DNA of 64,000 bases from DATLLN01 sp963809205 (GTDB taxonomy: Bacteria; Actinomycetota; Thermoleophilia; Gaiellales; JAICJC01). Made by a program: the position numbers and the translations under genes. Where the stretch lies: positions 434,001-498,000 of the forward strand of contig CAWEIS010000004.1 in the NCBI GenBank assembly GCA_963809205.1. The letters run 5' to 3'. The notes beneath the pieces are model-generated. The model did not search any database. It had not been told where the DNA came from and saw nothing but the letters and a program-made list of their open reading frames with translations. Numbering within the stretch: the stretch's first letter is position 1; every line of letters starts with the position of its first letter. Below, piece after piece: positions 7,943-14,465 of the stretch.

Positions 7943-10663
7943 TCAGCCGCAGCCGGAGTTGTCGCCGCAGTCCCGGCAGGTGTAGCAGGCACCGGTGCGC
8001 ACCTTGCGGCCGCCGCACTTGGCGCACTCCTGCGCGTCGTTCCAGGCGTTGAACAGGGCGGTCTGCCCGGGGCCCGGGCCGGCGGCCGGCGCGTCCGGCG
8101 TCTCGCTGACGGCGGTCGGGCCGTACTCGCCCGCGGCCATCCGCTCGCGGACGGCCTGGCTCATGATGCCCAGGTCGGCCTGCGTCTCGGGATCCAGGAA
8201 GCGCTTGCCCATCCAGCGGAAGATGTAGTCGGGGATGGACTTGGCGATCCGGATGTCCGGGTCGTTCGTCATCCCGCTCGGCTCGAAGCGCATGTGTGCG
8301 AACTTCGAGACGAACACCTCCAGCGGCACGCCGTACTGGATGCCCACGGACACGGCGATCATGAACGCGTTCATCAGGCCGGCGAGGGTGGTGCCCTCCT
8401 TGGCGATGTCGACGAACACGTCGCCCGGGTCGCCCTCGGGGAACATCCCGACGTGGATGTAGCCCTCGTACTCGCCGACCTTGAACTTGCGGCCGATCTC
8501 GGTGCGGTCGATCGGCATCACGCGCCGCTGCGGCTTGGCCGCGATCAGCTCGGTCTGCCCGGTCGACAGCGGCTGCGCCACCTTGCAGCCGTCGCGGTAG
8601 ATCGCGATCGCCTTGACGCCCAGCTTCCAGGCGTCGAGGTAGAGATCGGCGACGTCGTCGACCGTGACGTCGTTCGGCAGGTTCACGGTCTTCGAGATGG
8701 CGCCGGAGATGAACGGCTGGATCGCCGCCATCATCTTGACGTGGCCCATGTGGTGGATCGCCCGGTCGCCGACCGCCACGTCGAACACCGCCAGGTGCTC
8801 GCCCTTGAAGCCGGGCGCACCGACCACCGTGTTGTGCTCGTTGATGTGGGCGACGATCTGGTCGATCTCGTGCGGCGCGTAGCCCATCCGCTTGAGCGCC
8901 GTCGGCACCGTCTGGTTGACGATCGTGATGTCGCCGCCGCCGACCAGCCGCTTCGACTTGACCAGCGAGAACTCCGGCTCCACGCCGGTGGTGTCGCAAT
9001 CCATCATGAAGGAGATGGTGCCGGTCGGTGCCAGCACCGTCGCCTGCGCGTTGCGGTAACCGTGCTGCTCGCCCAGCGCCAGCGCCTCGTTCCAGGCGTT
9101 GCGCGCTGCGACGGTCATGTCCTCGGGCACCAGCGCGTGATCGATGTTGGCCACCGCCGCCCGGTGCTTGCGGATCACCCGCAGCATCGCCTCGGAGTTC
9201 TTCGGGTACTCCTCGAACGAGCCGATCCGGCTGGCCATCTCGGCCGACTTGCGGTACGCGCGTCCGGTCATGATCGCCGTGATCGCGCCGGCGTAGGCGC
9301 GGCCCTCGTCGGAGTCGTAGGGCAGCCCGCGCGCCATCAGCAGCGCGCCCAGGTTGGCGTAGCCCATGCCCAGCTGCCGCATCGCGTGCGCGTTGCGGGT
9401 GATCTGGTCGGTCGGGTAGCTGGAGTTGGAGACCAGGATCTCCTGGGCCATGAACACCACGTCCACCGCCCGCTCGAACCGGTCGACCTCGAACTCGTCC
9501 GTCTCCGGGCTGCGGAACTTCATCAGGTTGAGGCTGGCCAGGTTGCAGGCGCTGTTGTCGACGTGCAGGTACTCCGAGCACGGGTTGCTGGCGTTGATCC
9601 GACCCGACGCGGGGCAGGTGTGCCAGTCATTCATCGTCGTGTCGTAGTGCATGCCGGGATCGGCGCACTTCCAGGCCGCCTCGGCCACCTGCCGCATCAG
9701 GTCGCGGGCGCGCAGCGTGCGCACCACCGAGCCGTCCATGCGGGCGGTCAGATCCCAGTCCTCGTCGTCGAGCACGGCGCGCATGAACTCATCGGTGACG
9801 CGCACCGAGTTGTTCGCGTTCTGGTACTGGATCGACGCCCAGTCGGGGCTGTCCAGGCTCATGTCGTAGCCGGCCGCCTGCAGCACGCGGGCCTTCTCCT
9901 CCTCGTGCTGCTTGCACCAGATGAACTCCTCGATGTCCGGGTGGTCGATGTTCAGCACGACCATCTTGGCGGCGCGGCGGGTCTTGCCGCCCGACTTGAT
10001 CGTGCCCGCGGACGCGTCGGCGCCGCGCATGAACGAGACCGGGCCGGAGGCGTAGCCGCCCTTGGACAGCTGCTCCTTGGACGAGCGGATGCGCGACAGG
10101 TTGATGCCGGAGCCCGAGCCGCCGCGGAAGATCCGCCCCTCCTTGGTGATCCACTCGAGGATCGAGTCCATCGAGTCGTCCACCGAGAGGATGAAGCAGG
10201 CGCTGCACTGCGGGTTCTCCTCGAAGCCGACGTTGAACCACACCGGCGAGTTGAACGACGCCATCTGGTGGAGCAGCAGGTGGGTCAGCTCGGCGTGGAA
10301 GACCTCGGCCTCGTCGCCGTCGGTGAAGTAGCCGTCCTTGACGCCCCACGTCGTGATCGTGTCGGCGACCCGCCCGATCATCTGCTTGACCGAGCGTTCG
10401 CGCTGCGGCGTGTTGAGCTTCCCGCGGAAGTACTTCTGGGCGACGATGTTGGTCGCCGTCTGGCTCCAGAACGCCGGGAACTCCACGTCGGACTGCTGGA
10501 ACGAGGGCCCGTCCTTGCCCGGGATCAGCGCCTCGCGCGTCTCCCAGTCGACCGCGTCATAGGGGTCGACACCCGGCTCGCTGAAGTACCTCGGCACGCC
10601 GACGGAGACCTCCTCCCGGCCCTCCAGCACCCGTGTTTCGATCCCGCTCTCGGTCGTCGCCAT
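7943..10663 (-). CDS. nrdJ: Adenosylcobalamin-dependent (class II) ribonucleotide reductase
   Basis: A 906-residue enzyme that reduces ribonucleotides to deoxyribonucleotides using a cobalamin-derived thiyl radical, without oxygen. The substrate-site cysteine lies in ENPQCSACFIL (C153/C156). The radical-site signature NPCSEY gives N360, C362 and E364, followed by NSACNLASLNL. The C-terminus has a cysteine-rich tail (CAKCGG, CYTC, CRDCGDNSGCG) that shuttles reducing equivalents. Length and order match the NrdJ subfamily of actinomycetes. It lies 42 bp after nrdR, in one likely operon under two NrdR boxes. No cobalamin riboswitch is visible upstream. Confidence 0.96.
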   Translation of the reverse strand: MATTESGIETRVLEGREEVSVGVPRYFSEPGVDPYDAVDWETREALIPGKDGPSFQQSDVEFPAFWSQTATNIVAQKYFRGKLNTPQRERSVKQMIGRVADTITTWGVKDGYFTDGDEAEVFHAELTHLLLHQMASFNSPVWFNVGFEENPQCSACFILSVDDSMDSILEWITKEGRIFRGGSGSGINLSRIRSSKEQLSKGGYASGPVSFMRGADASAGTIKSGGKTRRAAKMVVLNIDHPDIEEFIWCKQHEEEKARVLQAAGYDMSLDSPDWASIQYQNANNSVRVTDEFMRAVLDDEDWDLTARMDGSVVRTLRARDLMRQVAEAAWKCADPGMHYDTTMNDWHTCPASGRINASNPCSEYLHVDNSACNLASLNLMKFRSPETDEFEVDRFERAVDVVFMAQEILVSNSSYPTDQITRNAHAMRQLGMGYANLGALLMARGLPYDSDEGRAYAGAITAIMTGRAYRKSAEMASRIGSFEEYPKNSEAMLRVIRKHRAAVANIDHALVPEDMTVAARNAWNEALALGEQHGYRNAQATVLAPTGTISFMMDCDTTGVEPEFSLVKSKRLVGGGDITIVNQTVPTALKRMGYAPHEIDQIVAHINEHNTVVGAPGFKGEHLAVFDVAVGDRAIHHMGHVKMMAAIQPFISGAISKTVNLPNDVTVDDVADLYLDAWKLGVKAIAIYRDGCKVAQPLSTGQTELIAAKPQRRVMPIDRTEIGRKFKVGEYEGYIHVGMFPEGDPGDVFVDIAKEGTTLAGLMNAFMIAVSVGIQYGVPLEVFVSKFAHMRFEPSGMTNDPDIRIAKSIPDYIFRWMGKRFLDPETQADLGIMSQAVRERMAAGEYGPTAVSETPDAPAAGPGPGQTALFNAWNDAQECAKCGGRKVRTGACYTCRDCGDNSGCG

Positions 10664-10705
10664 GCCGCTTCCTCCCTCGTCTTTCTCTCCCGTAAGTGTA
10701 GCCGA

Positions 10706-11173
10706 TCACCGAACAGGTGTTCGCCCGGAAAGCTCCATCCGGGCGAGCTCCTGCTCGAACTCCTCGACCCCGTCGAATTCCCTGTAAATCGAGGCGAACC
10801 TGACGTACGCGACCTTGTCCAGGTCGTGCAGCACGGCCAGCGCCTCGTCCCCGATTGCCTGCGATGCGATCTCGTCGCGGACGCCGTTTCGCAGGCCCGC
10901 CTCGATGGTCGTCGCGGCCCGCTCGAGCTGCTCCAGCGACACCGGGCGCTTGGTGCAGGCGCGCACCAGCCCGGCCATCAGCTTGGCCCGGTCGAACGGC
11001 TGCCGCGAGCCGTCCTTCTTGATCACGAACAGGGCCGACTCCTCGATCCGCTCGAAGGTCGTGAAGCGCTGGACGCAGAGCAGGCACTCGCGGCGCCGGC
11101 GGATCGCGCCCTTGCCGGCGACCCGTGAGTCGACCACCTTGGTCTCGCCGTGTTCGCAGAAGGGACAGTTCAT
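10706..11173 (-). CDS. nrdR: Transcriptional repressor NrdR
   Basis: A protein of 155 residues. It has an N-terminal zinc ribbon (C3, C6, C30, C33) with the basic RRRREC patch for DNA contact, followed by an ATP-cone domain (FVIKKDGSRQPFDRAKLMAG). NrdR senses ATP/dATP and represses ribonucleotide reductase genes by binding paired boxes. I chose ATG 11173 because MNCPFCEHGETKVVDSR is the canonical family start. The gene is immediately upstream of nrdJ on the same strand, and two NrdR boxes sit just before its start, so it should regulate itself and nrdJ. Confidence 0.97.
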   Translation of the reverse strand: MNCPFCEHGETKVVDSRVAGKGAIRRRRECLLCVQRFTTFERIEESALFVIKKDGSRQPFDRAKLMAGLVRACTKRPVSLEQLERAATTIEAGLRNGVRDEIASQAIGDEALAVLHDLDKVAYVRFASIYREFDGVEEFEQELARMELSGRTPVR

Positions 11174-11179
11174 GTGAAT

Positions 11180-11226
11180 CGCAAGGTCTTGTGTGTCTCG
11201 ATCGCCGGGACCCACAAGATCTAGTG
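11180..11226 (-). promoter_or_regulatory. Tandem NrdR boxes upstream of nrdR-nrdJ
   Basis: Two sites match the NrdR-box pattern CACWANATNTWGTG. The distal site CACAAGATCTAGTG (11213-11226) matches at every defined position. The proximal site CGCAAGGTCTTGTG (11180-11193) matches 12 of 14. Their starts are 33 bp apart, about three helical turns, as expected for cooperative NrdR binding. The proximal box ends 6 bp from the nrdR ATG and covers its ribosome-binding region. Confidence 0.82.
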
Positions 11227-11287
11227 GGGATGGGCAGTATGGAAGGGTCGTCGGACGGACATCCGAAACGCCTGCAACGAGGCGGTT

Positions 11288-11902
11288 CTAGACCGCCAGG
11301 AGCTCCGAGACCGTCACTCCCCGGATGCCCCGGGCGGCCAGCTCGGGCAGCACCACCGCCAGCGCCTCGACGGTCGGCGTGCGGTCGCGGTCGGTGGTCG
11401 TGCGCCGCGGCCAGCAGTCGTGCAGGTCGACGATCGACCCCGCCCGCACCTCGCGCAGCACGACCCGCGCGATCTCGGCGGACGACCGCTCCAGCCAGTC
11501 CGACGGATCGACCGACCACAGCGCCGTCGTCGGGATGCCGCGCTCGGCCGCGATCCGCGCGCAGCGCGTGGGATCCTCGCCGTGGGGCGGCCGGAACACC
11601 GCCGGGCGGTCGCCCAGCGTGCGCTGGCAGCGGACGATCTCGTGGGCCAGCTCGCCGTCGTCCAGGTCGAGCGCATGCGGGTGGGAGAAGGTGTGGTTGC
11701 CGATCTCGTGGCCCTCGGCGATCGTCCGGGCGAGGATCTCCTCGCGGCCCTCCACCGACTCGCCCAGCACGAAGAACGTGCCGTGCATGCCGTGCTCGGC
11801 GAACAGGTCGAGGATGGCCGGCGTCTGCGGCCCCGGGCCGTCGTCGAACGTCAGCGCGACCAGCGGCTCCGCCAGGTCGTGGCGGTGGGAGATCAGGCTC
11901 AC
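11288..11902 (-). CDS. Polysaccharide deacetylase (NodB domain)
   Basis: A protein of 204 residues with the carbohydrate-esterase 4 motifs: TFDDGPG at 18-24 (catalytic base and metal Asp), HTFSHPH at 70-76 (metal histidines), a FRPPHGE motif and a late DLHDCW. It would remove acetyl groups from an N-acetylated sugar polymer or precursor. There is no signal peptide, so it may act on a cytoplasmic intermediate. GTG 11902 overlaps the upstream epimerase stop by 4 bp (GTGA), coupling the two as a small sugar-modification operon. Confidence 0.88.
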   Translation of the reverse strand: MSLISHRHDLAEPLVALTFDDGPGPQTPAILDLFAEHGMHGTFFVLGESVEGREEILARTIAEGHEIGNHTFSHPHALDLDDGELAHEIVRCQRTLGDRPAVFRPPHGEDPTRCARIAAERGIPTTALWSVDPSDWLERSSAEIARVVLREVRAGSIVDLHDCWPRRTTTDRDRTPTVEALAVVLPELAARGIRGVTVSELLAV

Positions 11903-12816
11903 GGGTGGAGCGCGGCCAGCGTCTCGCGCAGGCCGTCGTCCAGCTCGACCGCCGGCCGCCAGCCCAGCTCGCCGTGCGCCCGCGAGCAGTCCAGTGCGCT
12001 GCGCGACAGCTCGCCCAGCCGTGCCGGCCGGTGCTCGGGCTCGATCGCGGTGCCGGCCGCCGTCTGGCACGAGGCGAGCAGGTCGACCACATTGGTCTCG
12101 ATGCCCGTGCCGACGTTGAAGGCGACCTGCGGGCCGTCGTAGCCGGCGGCCGCGAGGTTGGCGGCGACCACGTCACCGACGTGCACGTAGTCGCGCGTCT
12201 GCAGGCCGTCGCCGAAGATCAGCGGCGTCTCGCCGGCCACCAGCTTGCCGAAGAAGATGGCGACCACGCCGGCCTCCCCGTGCGGGTCCTGGCGGGGGCC
12301 GTACACGTTGCCGTAGCGGAGCGTGACGTTGCGCGTGCGGTGCAGCCGGTTGAACAGCTCGAGGTACTGCTCGCCGCAGAACTTGGAGGTGCCGTAGGGC
12401 GCCATCGGCGCGACTGACGTCGCCTCGTCCGAGGGCACGACGTCCGCCTCGCCGTACAGCGCGCCACCGGTGGACGAGAAGACCACGCGGGCGTCGCACG
12501 AGCGGGCGGCGTTGAGCACTGCGATCGTGCCCAGCACGTTGACGTCGGCGTCCAGGCCGGGGTTCTCGACCGACACGCGGACGTCCGCCTGGGCGGCCAG
12601 GTGGAACACCACGTGCGGCCGCACCTCTCCGGCCAGCGAACCCAGCGCCGCGCCGTCGCGGATGTCCAGCTCGGCGAAGGTCGCGGAGTCGGGCACGCGC
12701 TCGCGCTTGCCCGACGCCAGGTTGTCCACAACCCACACCTCGTCGCCCCGCGCCAGCAGCGCATCGGTGACATGTGACCCGATGAACCCGGCTCCCCCCG
12801 TGACGATCGCGCGCAT
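11899..12816 (-). CDS. NAD-dependent sugar-nucleotide epimerase/dehydratase
   Basis: A 305-residue extended SDR enzyme. The Rossmann motif GGAGFIG is at 7-13, the active-site SST at about 114-116 and the YxxxK pair at Y141/K145. The family acts on UDP- or GDP-sugars, and overall pattern is closest to UDP-glucose 4-epimerase-like proteins. Exact specificity cannot be told. It is first in a two-gene operon with the deacetylase, which suggests cell-envelope glycan synthesis. Confidence 0.9.
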   Translation of the reverse strand: MRAIVTGGAGFIGSHVTDALLARGDEVWVVDNLASGKRERVPDSATFAELDIRDGAALGSLAGEVRPHVVFHLAAQADVRVSVENPGLDADVNVLGTIAVLNAARSCDARVVFSSTGGALYGEADVVPSDEATSVAPMAPYGTSKFCGEQYLELFNRLHRTRNVTLRYGNVYGPRQDPHGEAGVVAIFFGKLVAGETPLIFGDGLQTRDYVHVGDVVAANLAAAGYDGPQVAFNVGTGIETNVVDLLASCQTAAGTAIEPEHRPARLGELSRSALDCSRAHGELGWRPAVELDDGLRETLAALHP

Positions 12817-12850
12817 GCTCGGCGCAGGATAGCCTCGCTACGATTCGGCC

Positions 12851-13567
12851 GTGGGCAGGCGCGTGCTTGTCATGGGGATCGTCGCGCTTTGGGCGACGCT
12901 GATCGTTGCCGGCTGTGGCAGCGTTCGGCAATCCGACCAGTACACCTACAGTGTCCCCGGCGTGCCCAAGGTGCCGGGCGACGTGCGCCGCGAGGTGACG
13001 GCGACGCTCGACGCGTTCGTGGTCGCAGCCGTCGAGCGCAAGGACCTGTCGCGCGCCTACGACCTGTCGACCTCGACCCTGCGCGGCGGCATGACCCGCA
13101 CACAGTGGCTGACCGGCTCGATCCCGGTGGCGCCGTATCCCGGCCGCGACACCCACGTCGGCCGCTGGCAGCCGACGTTCATCAACCCGGACGCGATCGG
13201 CCTCCACGTCATCCTCCACCCCCAGCAGGGCTCCGACGTCGGCCCGCAGTCGTTCAACATCGTCGTGCGCAAGGTGGACGGCCGCTGGCTGGTCGACAAC
13301 ATCTACCCGGAGGCGCAGTTCGCGACGGCAGGCAAGGCGGCGACGATCATCGCCGAGCCGGACTTCGCGCCCCACCAACAGGGCCGCACCATGCGGCATA
13401 CCGACAACGGCCTGCTGGCCGTGCCGTTCCTGGTGCTGGGCGCGCCGGTGCTGATCGGCCTGGCGGCGCTGGCGGTGGTCGTCGTCCGCCACGTGCGCCG
13501 ACCGGCGCCCGACCGGGACGACCGGGCGCTGATCTCCTGGAAGCCGCCGGACGACCCGGCTACATGA
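12851..13567 (+). CDS. Lipoprotein with C-terminal membrane helix, unknown function
   Basis: A protein of 238 residues. The N-terminal hydrophobic stretch ends in the lipobox IVAGC (C22), so it is probably lipidated. Residues 40-180 form an NTF2/SnoaL-like outer domain (LDAFVVAAVERKDLSRAYDL, later VVRKVDGRWLVDNIYPE). A second hydrophobic helix near 191-215 is followed by a basic cytoplasmic tail. GTG start at 12851; an in-frame ATG at 12872 is possible. It overlaps the 3' end of the convergent next gene by 8 bp. Confidence 0.6.
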   Translation: MGRRVLVMGIVALWATLIVAGCGSVRQSDQYTYSVPGVPKVPGDVRREVTATLDAFVVAAVERKDLSRAYDLSTSTLRGGMTRTQWLTGSIPVAPYPGRDTHVGRWQPTFINPDAIGLHVILHPQQGSDVGPQSFNIVVRKVDGRWLVDNIYPEAQFATAGKAATIIAEPDFAPHQQGRTMRHTDNGLLAVPFLVLGAPVLIGLAALAVVVVRHVRRPAPDRDDRALISWKPPDDPAT

Positions 13568-14465
13568 GCGAGACCAGGCGGTCGAGCCCGATGCCGCTCG
13601 TGTACAAGCGCTCCTTGCGATTCTGCAACAGCCGCGCGGTCCAGTCCGTCTCGCCGCCGTCGCCCAGGTCGACCGCGTCGCCCGACGGCGTGTACGCGGT
13701 GACGTTGAGCATCGCCCCGGCGTAATACCCGACGCCGTGCTCGCGCTCGGGGTCGGACGCGACCAGCACGTCGGGGTGGGCCTCGGCCAGCCGCTCCAGC
13801 GCCCGCTCGGCGACGGCCGGCCGGGCGGCGTCCGAGACGGTCACCCGGATCTCCGACGCCTGCGTCTCGCGGAGCAGGCGGATGTGGACGCCGGCGTGGT
13901 CGACCAACGCGTCGGTCTCGAAGCTGTTGCCCGGCTCGGATGGCCCGGCGGTGACCAGCGCCAGCAGCCGGAAGTGGCGCAGCACGATCCCCTCGCCGCT
14001 GAGCGGTTGGAGGCGCAGCACGCGGTGCGTGGTGGCCAGCCGCACGGTGGCGTCGCCGGTGCCGCGGCGGATGGCCGCCTCCAGGGCCAGCGCCGCGGTC
14101 GGGTCGGCCATCACCTCGCTCCCGCGGACGGTGGCCAGCACGCTGTCCTGGCCGATCCTGCCCAGCACGGCGTTCAGCCCGGCCGGGCAGACCGGCGACA
14201 GCTCCAGCGCCTCGAACCCCTCGGCGGCCTCCAGCGCCAGCACCTCGGCGCGCCGCAGCGGGCGGGCGTCGGTCAGTGCGGCGGCCACGGTGCCGTCGCG
14301 GCTCCGGTCGGCCATCAGGTCGGCCGGCGTTCGCTCAGCACTGCGCCGGCGGGCGACGTCGAGCAGCAGCGAGCGAAGGTCGGAGCCGGGCATCGACGAC
14401 AGCCGCCCGGCCAGTCCGGGAACGCCCGCCTCGCGCTCGATCCGGCGGACGATCTCGTCGGTCAC
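13560..14465 (-). CDS. Unknown protein translationally coupled to topB
   Basis: A soluble protein of 301 residues that I cannot name. It contains an EALELSPVCPAGLNAVLG segment, a long mixed alpha/beta middle and a C-terminal TSGIGLDRLVSLM. The last motif and the conserved look of the middle recall class II tRNA-synthetase-like folds such as HisZ, but the similarity is weak and the catalytic motifs are not evident. GTG 14465 overlaps the topB stop (GTGA), so it is made together with topoisomerase. Confidence 0.55.
   Translation of the reverse strand: MTDEIVRRIEREAGVPGLAGRLSSMPGSDLRSLLLDVARRRSAERTPADLMADRSRDGTVAAALTDARPLRRAEVLALEAAEGFEALELSPVCPAGLNAVLGRIGQDSVLATVRGSEVMADPTAALALEAAIRRGTGDATVRLATTHRVLRLQPLSGEGIVLRHFRLLALVTAGPSEPGNSFETDALVDHAGVHIRLLRETQASEIRVTVSDAARPAVAERALERLAEAHPDVLVASDPEREHGVGYYAGAMLNVTAYTPSGDAVDLGDGGETDWTARLLQNRKERLYTSGIGLDRLVSLM

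Noticed and set aside
10664..10705. A cobalamin riboswitch before the B12-dependent reductase
   Set aside because: The gap between nrdR and nrdJ is 42 bp, far too short for a B12 aptamer, and none is seen before nrdR.
8294..11128. A 944-codon open frame antisense to nrdJ and nrdR
   Set aside because: The translation is Val/Leu/Arg/His-rich without folds or motifs, and the opposite strand encodes unmistakable NrdJ and NrdR.
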